Both the position numbers and the translations under genes were made by a program. This document shows positions 49,850 through 62,063 of a DNA stretch of 64,000 bases, piece by piece. The stretch lies in contig NC_060024.1 in the NCBI RefSeq assembly GCF_021134715.1, positions 12,884,974 through 12,948,973 on the forward strand, in the 5' to 3' direction. Position 1 is the stretch's first letter, and the number at the start of each line of letters is the position of its first letter. The notes under the pieces were generated by a model that saw only the letters and a program-made list of their open reading frames with translations, did not search any database and was not told where the DNA came from. This stretch comes from Daphnia pulex (taxonomy: Eukaryota > Arthropoda > Branchiopoda > Diplostraca > Daphniidae).

Positions 49850-50588
49850 AACAATTAAAACTGGATGTAACTTTTGTGCACAACACCAGCAGTCCGGCAC
49901 CAAGGAACAGCAACAGCATAACTCGATGCAAAAAATCTTTCACCAGTATAGGCTGCAACAACATGCCATATTGGACTGCAACATCACTGCTACGTAAACA
50001 TAAACCTATGACCAAAATGAAATTAATGTTTGATCAATGGAAATTTTGTATAAAATTAAAAAAATCACTTCAAATGGAGTTCACCCATATATTCTTTGGC
50101 AACACTATCTGATAACTAAAGTTAAAAAAAAAAATTTACACGAAACTAGATTACTCATTTAAGATTTCAATACAAATTCATTTGAAATTTGTAGTGCTCT
50201 GCTGCGAAACAAAAACATTCTCCTACAGTATCTGCCTATCTTGTTAACCAATTCCCCTTAAACAATCCATAACTCAATTTACATATGATCAAAGGAAAGA
50301 GCTGTTGACATGATGGTTTCCCCGAATGTTAAAATTAAACAATGTAAGTAATTAATTGTAAGTAATTCCATGCATGATACTTCCCAAGTTAGAACTTATA
50401 ATTTATATCAAATTACCATTTCAAGGAGTCTTCTTGCAGTTCTACTAGATGTCCAACATTTCAGCAACCACAATGCAGCATGATCCAGCGTCAACTCAGA
50501 TATGACTGATCCCAGAAGACTTGAAGCATGGGACTCTCCCACACTCCAGGACAACATCAGCACCAAAGACTGCATGCAACAGCTCAAT
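49850..50588. other. Non-coding sequence with remains of a duplicated exon
   Basis: 50418-50588 extends the similarity between the last exon of the next minus-strand gene and its third exon, but the frame is not kept. Nothing else is recognised. Confidence 0.35.
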
Positions 50589-51365
50589 TTAATCACACCT
50601 TTCACTGGATGACTGCAATGAATCCAAGCACAAATTAGACTGCAACAAAGAAGCGCAGACTTCACCTAGCTATTGAAAAACAAAAACAAGTTACTAACAA
50701 GGAACAGAATCTCATTTGACATAACAAAACGACAAAAGTATGAAGTTAAACTATACAATCTCTCAGAATTACCTTGATAAATCTTACAAAGGAATTTGTA
50801 GTTGTCAAGTTTTCCAACTTGAAAATAACAAATGTAATCCACATTTCAATAATGGTCTTAATTCATAATTGTAACAGAGAAGCAAAGAGGTCTACTCTCT
50901 AGTCATTAACTAAATCTGTAGCGATCAACTATCAGTTGAATGCAAAATAAAGAAAACAAAACAACAAAAAACACAAGATTTCCCAAGTTACAACCAACAA
51001 TATCAATCAAATTACCAATTCAAGAAGTTTTCCTGCAGTTACACTTGGGATAGCACCAGCTCGATAAACTGCATGCAGAAGCTGTAACTCAACCATGACT
51101 CGATCACACCTTTCACCAGCTGGCTGCAACAAAATCACATTAATGATCCTACAGCCATGAAGCTCAGACTTTGTCTTGTTCTAAATTCCTGCAACAGTTG
51201 AGCAAAGGGATCTCCATTTTCGACCTGAAAATCAACTAATAAAAGTAAAACCTATTGTATTATTGCAAGGAGATTGATCAACAAAATTACTTTACTAGCT
51301 CTGAAGTGTTTCTGCACGAAATGAGACGTACAGCCGTATAGGTACAGCTTAACAATGGCCGACAT
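50589..51365 (-). CDS. Small unrecognised protein with internally duplicated exons
   Basis: Proposed exons on the minus strand: 51291-51365, 51153-51224, 51016-51123, 50773-50817, 50589-50669; 126 residues. All four introns are in phase 0 with GT-AG ends. The first three exons look strongly coding (MSAIVKLYLYGCTSHFVQKH; FAQLLQEFRTRQSL; ERCDRVMVELQLLHAVYRAG). The last two appear to be diverged copies of exons 2 and 3: LLQ...SSERCD matches LLQ...PAGERCD, then stops. I see no known domain, signal peptide or membrane span. The 3' end is uncertain, and the gene may be the remnant of a larger one. Confidence 0.4.
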
Positions 51366-52404
51366 TTCGGCAAAATGGACACAGTATCGACCCACGTCGT
51401 CAGATTATTTGGCCAAGTGAAATTATATGCCAGATTGCCTGTAAATTCAGATAGAAACGTCTACGATTAATTAAATTTAATTAATTCAAACTAGCATTAC
51501 CATTTCATGGCTGAAAATGTAGATCGACACCGCAATTCCGTAATGAATTTGGAATACACTTTCAGTCAGCGTCTTGGAAACAAATGGCAAATGTTTCGTC
51601 CTCAGTCCTCACGAAGACACTCGCGCGACCTGGTGGCTGAGGGAGGGGACAAACCATTTTAGCCACCTACCGACAGCCAAAAGATTCCCTCACGATTACC
51701 ACGTTTGACTGTACGGAACGGATGGATTGCTTTCCGAACTCTGTTTCCGAAGCTTAACATCACGACTCACGAGAAATTAATAATAATTAGATACACATCA
51801 TATACAAATAAATCTGATGAGATTGGGGGTATGGTGGTTTGGGGGTGGTGGGTATTCAAATTCACGCCTTTATGATGAATGAATCTTGCTCAAAATATTG
51901 TCGACTCACACGGCCGATTCCATATTACTCGGCGAAATTTTGTATGGAATTGATAGTTTTCAGTTTTTCATTTTTCTTCTGAACCATCTAGCGAATTTTA
52001 AATAGATAAAAAAAATAGTAGTACATATTTTTTTAGATATCTTTGCTTTTACTTTTTTCATGTAAGTAGGGGAAAATTTGCCTATTCATCGGTGATTATC
52101 GCGATTTCTGAAAATTTTGAATCTCAGTAAATTACTTTGTCAATGGGTTGGTTATCTCTTAAGTTATATTAACCAGATCAATCAACACTAATTAGTAATA
52201 AATTATTCCAGCAATTAATTAAGCAAAAAATTTTAGAAAGAAAACTGTTAAATTCCACCACCAAATAGCAAATTAACTGTGTTTTATTTTTCAACCTCGA
52301 CGTTGTGACACCAACGAACGCGCATAGGCCATAGCGGCATACACAACAACGAAAACAATGGAAAGGGAAATAATTAAAAGCAAAATGTCTTGAATTATGA
52401 ACAA
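51366..52404. other. Spacer with no recognised gene
   Basis: It holds the 5' side of the small unknown gene and the 3' UTR of the F-box/LRR gene. No repeats or RNA genes are recognised. Confidence 0.4.
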
Positions 52405-54171
52405 TTAGAGAGACAAAAAATCTAATTTCGACTCCCAATTTTTCTGTTTGCTTTTCTCTTTCCATTCATCCATGTTCTCTGTCGTAAGAAGTTCTGAATG
52501 TTCGACGTCGAACTGCAACGACATTTCCTTTATTGAGTTGCTATCATTCAACAATAAATCAATTCCCTTTTTGGTTAAAGAATCGCAGTAAGCTAATTCT
52601 AATTCTTCCAAATGTTGAAAATCATGAAGCAACGCGGCCGTTTCAAGTATGTCATCCGTAAGTTCAAAACAATCAGTAATTCTAAGACCCCTGAGAGAAG
52701 GTGAAGACAATAGCAAAAGTAGGGATTCGGAATTAACAGACGAAAAGGTCACACGCAATACTTCAAGTTTCTTCAAAATCGGATGTTCAACTTTGATTCG
52801 TTTCCAACGCACAGAACTGTCCTGTTCTTCAACAGGAATTGCACAGCAAACGCAACTATCAATTGAAAGTGAGTTGAGATTAGGACATAACTCGAAGATA
52901 GAATGAAAATCGACATCATTGAAATTTTTAAGTTTCAGGCTCTCGAGAAGATTTCCAGTGGCTTTTAGCAATGGGATCACTCCATCATAAAACGTTACTT
53001 CAGGACAAGCAGAAATATGTAGGTGACAAAGACTAGCAACTGACAATAATTCCAACAATTCACTATTAGGAAAACCACTGATCCCCTTAATCTTGACATT
53101 GACAATTGAAGGGCAAAGAAGAAGCGCTAAGCCTAAGCTTCCATGTTTATACGGACTAGCGACAGCGATTTCAATTAAGGAATATTTGGGGATCAAGGGA
53201 AGGTTATTACTCTCAAACGTTAATTGATGCATGTCACTCAAGACTTCTACAACTAAATCATGACGTAAAACTCTCAAGGACGGCAGGTTTTGAAGAGCGA
53301 TTTGAATTCCTTTCTTGGTAACGCTAGTTCCCTTAACGCGCAATATCTGGATACATTTGCACTTTCCATTATCCCACATATAATCTATTCTTCCACTATC
53401 TTTTCCTGAATGGTAGGCATCACCACACAATCTTTGAATTCCAGCATCAGTCACAGCTGGACAATGACTCACATCCAGCTCCCTTCAAAATATGACATTC
53501 TCACATAAATAGAATTATAGACAATAAAAATATTTCAATAGACACTTTATCTACCTTAGATATTTGCAATATGTTCCAAAAACTTCCAAGCTATTATCTC
53601 CCACTGAAGTGTATGCAATCTCCAATTTCTCTAATTGCTGGAATTTAGGAAAGCATTGTAGTATGGATGTGTCAATATCAATAATGTTGTCTCTGCACCT
53701 CTGAAATTCCATCGATTTCATACCCTGCAACATTTAAAAAATGAGCCCAACTATAAAATTATATTACTAAAACAAGAAACTTAGTTTCTTATTACTGGAC
53801 ATTGGATAGCAGCATGTTTAAGATATCCACGAATCTGAACTTCATTACATGAGGTTAATAGAAGCTCAGTGAGTTGAGAAGAGATAACCCATTTCAAGTG
53901 ATTACCCAACAAATCATTATAGTCAAGATAGTACATGATTTCCTCCAGAACAAGTATAGCTATAAGCAATAAAATGTGTTGTATTACAGTGAAGTCAATT
54001 ACGTATCACATTCTATAACTTACGTAGTTGATGTAAAGGACTCGTGCCGAGCTCTGAATCTGATATGGTGTCTGATAGCTTGATTGGCTTCCATGACCAC
54101 TTATCCATGCGTTGAACAACATGTGCTATCGACAGTTCCAATAAAGTTTTTGGACTTTTTGCTCGAGGCAT
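52405..54171 (-). CDS. F-box/leucine-rich-repeat-like protein
   Basis: Four exons on the minus strand: 54024-54171, 53796-53959, 53555-53724, 52405-53482; 519 residues. Residues 48-70 (QLPILVLEEIMYYLDYNDLL) fit the start of an F-box, the SKP1-binding motif of SCF ubiquitin ligases. The rest is a run of about 12 leucine-rich repeats of the FBXL (CC) type, for example HCPAVTDAGIQRLC, LRGLRITDCFELTDDI and LEELELAYCDSLTKKGIDLL. It is likely a substrate adaptor; the target is unknown. ATG 54171 gives a short basic leader (MPRAKSPKTLLEL). The second exon joins in phase 1, making a Pro in the F-box. I cannot assign a specific orthologue. Confidence 0.75.
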
Positions 54172-55216
54172 AATGAAATAACAAAAACAAGTTGTTTTCG
54201 AATATTACTGAACAGGCGTTACACGGCTATGTGTAAGTTTAAGTTTTTAAAGCGAAAAAGCAAAACGCCGCTAACGCGTGAAGGTTAACAAAAAAGAAAC
54301 ATTGTCTGCTCTGCTGTAATCGTCTGCTTAACAACATTGCAAGGTTTTCTTTTTCCGACGTTTATTTTTTTAATCAATGGAATTCAATTCACCACCATAA
54401 ATTTAAAAATAAATCAGCTACAATTAATTAGAATGATTATTTTGTACATTTTACCCTTTTTCAATGAATTATTTAATTGTATTTACCCAGCCCACTCAGC
54501 TGACTGGCAGCCACCTGTCGGTAAAGAACCGAAGATGCGGTTAAGAACCGAAGAAGTAAGAACCCTTGCGTGCCGTCCGGTCGTTATTATCAAAATCGGA
54601 GAGAAAAATGCACGGCAATAAAAATAGCTGAAACCTTCATGGAAATCAATAATGACGAGTGTTGTCTGCGTTGTAAGTTTTTGAATCCACTCAATACAAT
54701 TTTCGGCCGTCACGCGTAACTGTAACCCATACGCGGTGAACTATTGTGTATAAGCGACTTTGATAACTCTGTTTATGCTTAGCATTACTCTGCTTTAGTC
54801 TTTAAAATTAAAGACATTTTATTTTATTTTTTGCTTGAATGACCAATTAGCGCTAGATGGCTATAGTATAGTTGTAAAGGTAATCTAGTGAGACAATCGA
54901 CAACTAATCCATCCCATAGCCTACCAGCAAAAAAAAAGCGTGATTCAATAACCCTTTGGGTAATTAGAAATCTTCGAGTAACTGCTGCTTAATTTATTCT
55001 TGAAACAACATTTTCCATAATCAAATTCACCACACAAACGTAAATAAAATCCGATAAAATCATCGAATCTTGAGTAGAGCTCCTAAAACATTATTCCACC
55101 AGTGAATTAATTTCAATGACATAATAAACACCCATTCAATGAAAGTATTTGAGCTAGTCAAATTTAAAGAAAAAAAAAGTATGTACACGAGTTCTTTCAG
55201 AATACAGGGTTCAACC
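54172..55216. other. Spacer between the F-box/LRR gene and the zinc transporter
   Basis: It contains the F-box/LRR promoter and the ZIP 3' UTR. No gene, RNA or repeat is recognised. Confidence 0.4.
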
Positions 55217-56638
55217 CTAGTGCAGAACTTTTGAAGCAATTAAAGCGAGAGATGAACTCAAGACTGACTCTTCATTGCCATGTCCATCGTGATTATGAGC
55301 ATGGAAATCAGCAACAAATTGCGATCCTATCGTCGATGCCATGGATGTAACACTGAGTGCGGGGTCTTCAGTACCGTGGTCATGATCTCCTCCATGTTCA
55401 TGTTGGGGGACTTTTAAATATAAAACAATTAAGGTTACAAGTTTTTCAATTTAATGAAAAAAAAATTTCGTAATTTTACTCAGAGCTTCCAGTCCGATCA
55501 TGAAGAGATATCCCAAGAGAACAGTGGCCCACTGCATGAGTTTATTAGACGGTTTGGTGCGCTCACGCTCCAGCACCTCAAAAAAGGCTACGTAGATCAG
55601 CGTGCCTCCAGCAAGTCCTTGGAGAACGAGAGAAGTCAAAACGAGCGCATCCGTCGTCCCATTAGAAAGTCCCATTCCAATTCCGATGCCTTGATAACCA
55701 AATAATAATTTGACTTACTAAGTAACCCTTGTAAAATCGAGATTGAAATAAACAGTAATAATTATCATACCGACTGAAGAGACAAGCGATAAAACAATCA
55801 TGTAAGAAATTTGAAGACTGGTTTTGACACCGTTCGAAGCCATATCCATTCCCACGCAAAACGTTATGACGAATTTGTGCGTTGCAACAGCGGCGAAAAG
55901 ACTCCAGACATCTCCGTCGGTCTGTTCCAGTCCGATAGCCACACCTTCCAGGATTTCGTGCAATGAGAGACCCATAATGATGATAAGGCCTTGAATGGAA
56001 GGCAGCGATCTATTTCCATCTTCCATCACGTGATGGTGGTGATCGTGATGATGTACTACCACACTGGCAGTGCGATTTTTGGTGATGGACACGTTGTCTA
56101 CGATGGCTTGATCACTTCCGGAGATGGTGCTGGGTCCGGAAGAATCGGAATCTCCATTGTCGCAGTTGGATTGGCAAATAGTTTTCTCGTTGCACGACTC
56201 GCCGTCTTCTAATTCGTTGGGCTGGACAACGGAAATGCCGACAGTTTGATGGATTGTAACTTCCGGTTTTTCGTGGCGATGAGATCTCCGGTGAATGATG
56301 ACGTGAACCAACTCTTCCAAAAGATAGACGAGAAAGAATCCGGCGCTGAAGATGATTTCGGCCAACGGAAGTGTTGACTTGATGGTCCCATTTGTCTGCA
56401 ATTCTTTGATGCCTTCGTGAAGTTCCGGCAACAAATGGGTCAGCGCTGTGGCCATCAGGACACCCGCACCGAAGCAGAGCATTCCGGACAAGACATTTTT
56501 GATTCCTCGAGACATTTCTTTATTGCCCGATTTGACATTCATCCGGCGGACGATCCAGATGGGAAATAGACCCAGAACGAGTGTCCCGAGAAACAAGACG
56601 ACCATGGAAATCACTTTGGCTAGGTCTACGGAATCCAT
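55217..56638 (-). CDS. ZIP-family zinc transporter (SLC39A1/2/3-like)
   Basis: Three exons on the minus strand: 55771-56638, 55480-55689, 55217-55410; 423 residues. Three hydrophobic spans come first, then a long cytosolic loop with a His cluster (VVHHHDHHHH), then five more. The fourth and fifth spans carry the metal-site motifs GLSLHEILEGVAIGLEQ and ATHKFVITFCVGMD. These proteins move zinc into the cytosol across the plasma membrane. The last exon adds about 65 residues after the eighth span, with a second His-rich stretch (HEHGGDHDHG, FHAHNHDGHG) on what should be the outer side. The usual family tail is very short, so this extension is notable. Confidence 0.92.
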
Positions 56639-57651
56639 TTTGGCTTTATTCCCTTGCTGGGTGCTGTGGTGTTGTATCCGCCTAGGTTTGAGAGATAATT
56701 TGTGAACCGACTTTAAACCAACAAGAAATTTTTAACAATGAAATTGTTCTCCGACGCTGTGGTGCCTTATATATATAAGTTTTTTTTTCATTCAATGTCA
56801 ACCCTTGGTGTCGAAAGTTGGAAAGTCCATTACGTGAATGCTGGTGTTATTGTTGTCGGTCATGCGTCCTTGAAAGCGATAAGCATGGACAACCTTAAAG
56901 ACGAAGAAAAGCGACACTTATTCCGACTTATTCTCTATACAAGTAGCTATATGGACTTGTGGTTTCAGTCATAATGGTGCCGCTATATGTGTAAAAAACC
57001 GTATTGTAGCCTTCAAATCATGTTTGTTTTCACAGCAAAGTACGACGTAATACCTTATAGACTGCTGCGTACACAACACTACACATGCAACTATAGGCTA
57101 CTTCGACGTTGGTTCAACTTCACTTCTCAGTAAAAAGGGATTCCGTTAGCTTAGCAGGGTCACTACCTGAGAAACTGGATTTTTTTTTTGTCTGACCTTT
57201 TGAGATAATGGAATTCCAATTTTAGGAAACAAACGGACCTCTGGACATAAACAGGAAGCTGTCCAGATTTCCGGAATTTCCATTATTCATATCGCCCTTT
57301 TTTTCCGTATAGCAAAGTGATCCATAAAATTCATCGATTTTATTTTAAATGTTTTATTGTAAATTCTATTGATCCTTCCATTAAATTGCCACTCAAAATT
57401 CCCAAACTTACTAAACCATTTCCGTAATTCTCATACACATCATAATAGCCACTGATAGTGTCCAGACATATCCAGACAAATAACATTTGAAGGACAATGT
57501 CGACTGATATTAATAAATGAAATAATAAAAATAAAACACAACTGTAATCTAGGGGTCATAAGTCTAGCCTACACGAAATTTAATCGTACAAGCATGATTT
57601 TTTCATATTCTCTGCACGAGGCTCTATCTTTACGCTTGATTAGTAGCATAG
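56639..57651. other. Spacer upstream of the zinc transporter
   Basis: It holds the ZIP promoter. A 78-codon frame on the plus strand (56741-56974) has no family resemblance or flanking splice sites and is not called. Confidence 0.4.
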
Positions 57652-57955
57652 CTATAAAATAGAAAGAATAACTGCAGCATCAAAAGAAGCTTGGTTTAAA
57701 AATCAATGATTATTTACCCTTGTCACGTAAAAGCGCTTGATACCAAGCTATATACACTCCCAGCCACAATATGAATTGATAACACAATAAGCGTCTACGT
57801 ACGGTATGACCCTGTCGGATTATTGGTTTAGAGGCCTTTGTTACTTTCTTATTTGTACTTGGCAGCACTAGTACAAGCACTCCGAGCGGGTTGAAATGAA
57901 CTAGCCAATTCGACTGCCACGTAGCTACTTCACACATCCAATCTAAAATGCTCAT
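57652..57955 (-). CDS. Possible small membrane protein
   Basis: Two exons on the minus strand, 57718-57955 and 57652-57671, joined in phase 1 (AAG|G GTAAAT ... CTGCAG|TT); 85 residues. Two hydrophobic segments (LGVLVLVLP; LLCYQFILWLGVYIAWY) flank a basic loop (KKVTKASK, RQGHTVRRR). I do not recognise it. It could be a chance frame, though the ATG, splice sites and segment pattern agree with a small two-span protein. Confidence 0.3.
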
Positions 57956-60763
57956 GTAGTCAGGTATAAGCTATGTAATAATAAAAAAAAAAAAACAGCT
58001 ATTGGAAGAAGCAAACGAGTTGTGTGGCACCCAGATGTGAAAACGTTTGGGCTAAATTTTTTGAATAAACAGCTGGGCCCGCACTATATAGTTATTTCTT
58101 TATTTGATCTGCGGCCACAATTGAGTAAAATAAGTTCAACAACTTTCTACACCACAGTGGGTGTTTATGCGGATATCTCTTTACGAATAGTCGAACCTTA
58201 GCAACTGATGAATCCTCTCCGTGACTAAATTATAGCCGCGGAGTTGTATTCAAGGTTATTTTTCAGAATTTGCGTAAGAATGCCGACACACCAGTTTTCG
58301 TTTTTGTTGGGAAGAAGTAACAAGAGTATATAGACTCCCTGTCGTCGCTACGAATTATAAAAGTTTAAAATACAACAGTGAATCCTGTTTTAACCAAGGT
58401 CGGTTTTCTGTCGCATCCTATTCGCGCCGGTGCCAAAAATGCTGGTGTATACGATAGACTCTAATATACACAGCCGGGCATGCAGTAGCAGCATATAATA
58501 TAGAAAGTCGAGACGGAAATCGGACTCGAGCAGCACACATCACCTCCCGCAACAAATCAGCCTGAGGTTACGGTTCTTCCTTTTGGTTATTCCCAGCCCG
58601 AGTTGATAATGTATTCCATGTAATGACGTCACAAAAATCAGGGGCGAAGAAAAATCCCCAAAGGGCGAGGGTTCGTCAACACAGAACTCAATCCAGCAAA
58701 ACCGGATGGAAGACTGAAAACGTTTCCCCCGACAATGGATTGATTTTACTACATATGTGTCGAGCCCGAGCATTTTCACAACTATACAGAAATTTAGAAA
58801 GCACTATAGAAATAGCTATAGAACAAATGCAGGTAATACAACTTCTTATTTATAGTCAAATTGAATCTAGACACAACGCCCCGCATGACTTTTGTCTCAA
58901 TCACGAAATGACGTGAACAGCAAAAAATAATTATTCCGGACCCGAAATTGCTTTTCTAGAGAATATGTCTTTAAAAAATCCTATACACGTAATATGGGTG
59001 GGGCTGTAGAGATATCGCAGAGTGAGCGAACAATAGCCACTCAATCGCACTCAATACATCGCCTTTTCTGGTTAAATCTTGTCCAATTTTCAAGAAGGCC
59101 ATGTGACAGAATAAATTACTATAGAATAATAATTTTTCTCCATATTCAAAAGACAATTCATCTTAACAATCTACACCAGTTCATTTTGTTGTTGAAAGTA
59201 AGAAAAAAAAACAATTTGATAAAAAAAAAGTTGAGAGACTCACCTGCTGGGGAGTTTTGCTTGTTGAATCTCCCGCGCTCCTGCTCAGAGAGTAGTGCCG
59301 TGTGCAGCTCCTATGGTATCCCCTTTTATTTTACACAAGTGAAAGAAATCATGTGACCCCTTTACCGAGCCGTGCCGTGCTGAAACAGGAGATCTCACTA
59401 TAAGGCTGCAGGCGAAGTCTTACTGGCCAATCAGACGAGAGAAGACTTCTGTCGTCTCCCGCGGGATAAATTGACCGCCTTTTCTAGCTATTTAACCAAT
59501 GGTATCTAGGCTACTGTAAGTCATAGCTCAAATTCAATGCTCCATCACAGTTGTTGCTATACAGCAGCATCTGTCTCATGTTAGTCCGATCAGTATTCTC
59601 ATCTCTTCTAACATGTTTTAGGCCAATCAATAAATGAATGGTTCCTATTGTCATCAAAGCAGGAAGTGTCCACTCGTATTTCATTTCACCGGAGCATTTA
59701 TATGCAGATCATTTCGCAGCAGCGTCGTCCGCGTGTGCGATTAAAGTAGGAAGGGATTGGCTACCGGAATTTCGGAAATAGCAAATCGTGACTACTTCCT
59801 TTACTAGCATTGACGATTCTTATAGATTCTAGTCACGAGAAAGAAACATTCATAGATGCAGCATCTATTATAATTTGTGTATTCAACACATATTTAAGCA
59901 ATTTTTACCTTCGATAAAGACTACCTTTTATCCGCTTTTATCCAAAATATGATAACGGGCTTTCCCCATATGCCATTGGGTGTTTTGCAATCTTACTTAG
60001 CTAATAATATTATTTGTGTGTCAGCAGCAATCTCGATAATTTTTTTAAAATCAAGAACGATTCATCAACTACTATGCAAGAAAATCAAATTCAAAGTATG
60101 TCTGTATTCTATAGGCAATTTAATTTCTCTTACAATCGCTTCCAGTGAAAAGGCTAATTCAAATTTGTTCACGATGATAACTGAAATGGAAGACTTTGAT
60201 CTTGTTTTCGATCGACCAGACATTTGATATCAAACAACAAAAATAACAGCTGAAACAAATCTCAATGGTCTACATTGTACTAATCGAATGGGTAGACTTA
60301 TTGACTGGAAGAATATTAGCTAGACTTTCAATTTTCTCTAAGATAGCGCATCAATAAAAATTCAGACTTTGTATCTTTCAGGTTGATTGACTAGCCTATA
60401 GTCGTGTCGACTGCTAGGTTTCATTTTCTATCATCACTGCTTACCGTTTATGTTTTTGGGGACTAGCACAAGCGCAACTCGTGTAATCACTGAGGAAAAA
60501 ATCCGGGATCATGCAACCCCATTTAGGTAAAGAACATTCTTGAATTCGAAATCACATGGGCTCAACACGTGATCAATTATCTCTACATACAAATTGGTAA
60601 GGAAATAACAAATTTTGGTGTGAAATAAAGCAGCCATTTAGATAAGAATAATTTATTGTCTTTGAAGAAATTTGACATTCCAATTAAGGAGGTAACACAT
60701 AAATGCAATCACAGAATACCTTTTTAAAAAAGTTGGTATTTGAAATATTTCCTCGCCTGTCTT
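57956..60763. other. 2.8-kb stretch with no recognisable gene
   Basis: AT-rich with several stop-riddled frames of 90-120 codons that lack coding character or splice partners. No RNA gene, inverted repeat or clear tandem repeat was seen. It may hold regulatory sequence or decayed elements I could not name. Confidence 0.35.
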
Positions 60764-61666
60764 TTAGCGTTGGCGTTGATCGGCATTGATTTGTTCCGGA
60801 GGCGGAAGCGGATCCAGCGGACGTTCGGGTAGTTCTTGAGTTGTTTGACAAGGTTTCGATTCGATTGTCTGTTTGAATTTTAGGTTCTCGAAAATGCTAT
60901 TAAAGTCGAATTTGATAAGCTGAAACCAATCGGTCCCTATAACGCTGTACGCATATTTACCGCTGGAAACCAAAACTGGGACGTTGGCTTTTTGTCCATT
61001 GTACTCGCAGGAGATTGTGCACTGGCCGGTCAGAGGCATGATCGTATTACTCGTATCCCGGATGACAATCTGCGTCGGTTTCAGTTCAGGCTTGCCGATC
61101 TTTTCCCAATCGGTCGAGCTGAGTTTGGACTGCGTCGCTCCCGTGTCGAACATCATCATTAGATCGAAGCCGTCGACTTTGACTTTAATGTTAATCGCAG
61201 TAGTTCTGATGAGCGTCATTTGGAGTTCCTGAAGGCGTTGTCGTTCAGTTTGTTCTTTTAATGGATGAACGATGGAGGTGCAGTGGAATACGCCATTCCA
61301 ATCCAAGTTGAGAGTAGGAAACCAGCGCCTTCCCATCAGACTGCGGGTGTCCATTTTGTTTGACACCTGAACAGGTAGCTCAAAAGTCATTCCGGCGTAC
61401 TGGACGCGGGCGATGAATTGTCCCTTCAGCACGACTTCAGCTCCAGTTGCCGAATACCTCTTGTAGGGGACAGGATCTAATTGTGGTCGGCCAAGCTCCT
61501 GCCAGACACGAATGCTGATGATAGAATCGTGGCAACCGGAATCAATTTTCATAGTTACCAGCTTGTCGTTGATCACGATCGGTAATAAGAATGTCGGTCG
61601 ATAAACAGCAGACTTTGACTTTTGACAATACGGTCCGGTTTTATTCATCGACTCTCTTTCTGCCAT
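60764..61666 (-). CDS. Single-exon protein with two tandem retropepsin-like aspartic protease domains
   Basis: One uninterrupted frame of 300 residues. Domain 1 (about 25-115) has the active-site motif KIDSGCHDSIIS, the flap-like SATGAEVVLKGQF and the closing LMGRRWF. Domain 2 (about 155-255) has MMFDTGATQSKLS, LTGQCTISCEY and VIGTDWF. Both keep the Asp of the D[ST]G triplet. The fold is that of proteases of LTR retrotransposons such as Gypsy, but I see no reverse transcriptase, integrase, gag or LTR around it, so a domesticated host gene is likely. Retropepsins work as homodimers; two domains in one chain could pair like pepsin. A TATA-like TTTATAAG lies at 61756-61749. The C-terminus is Pro-rich (PLDPLPPPEQ). 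Confidence 0.75.
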   Translation of the reverse strand: MAERESMNKTGPYCQKSKSAVYRPTFLLPIVINDKLVTMKIDSGCHDSIISIRVWQELGRPQLDPVPYKRYSATGAEVVLKGQFIARVQYAGMTFELPVQVSNKMDTRSLMGRRWFPTLNLDWNGVFHCTSIVHPLKEQTERQRLQELQMTLIRTTAINIKVKVDGFDLMMMFDTGATQSKLSSTDWEKIGKPELKPTQIVIRDTSNTIMPLTGQCTISCEYNGQKANVPVLVSSGKYAYSVIGTDWFQLIKFDFNSIFENLKFKQTIESKPCQTTQELPERPLDPLPPPEQINADQRQR

Positions 61667-62063
61667 TTTTCTGGTCGAAATTCTTCACTTAAGATACAAG
61701 GCAAGATGGTGTTGAAATATTCATTACTGTCCTGCCCATGATCGGCTACTTATAAACCACGACGCGCTACCAGTCATCTGCAACTTCCTCGGCTGGGTAT
61801 TTCTGAGCCACCATTTCTTGGACAGGCCTTGATTTCATCAAACATTAGCTTTTCTATCAATTAAGGATTATTTCGCATATTAATCAATCGTTAAACTTGA
61901 AATTAATCGAAAATAAAAATAAATTTACTACAATGTTAGTGTCAACACATCCTTTTTAAAAGCTGCTTCGTAGTCCTTCACTACTTCCGCCCCCTGACGT
62001 GGACGGACACAACTGATGTCATCATGACTATTTCAAATGTATTAACTCAATTTAAGCACACTT
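61667..62063. promoter_or_regulatory. Promoter region of the retropepsin-like gene and 3' end of mL45
   Basis: On the minus strand a TATA-like TTTATAAG (61756-61749) lies about 85 bases before the start codon, which would place transcription start near 61720-61725. No LTR-like direct repeat was seen flanking the gene. Confidence 0.35.

Noticed and set aside
55205-55222. tRNA B-box-like GGGTTCAACCC
   Set aside because: No A-box or cloverleaf partner lies upstream, and the motif overlaps the end of the ZIP coding exon.
56741-56974. 78-codon frame upstream of the ZIP gene
   Set aside because: It is an isolated frame in AT-rich sequence without recognisable domain or splice sites.
58623-60227. 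Frames of about 90-120 codons (58623-58916, 58994-59356, 59949-60227)
   Set aside because: Residue composition looks random and no exon chain can be built around them.
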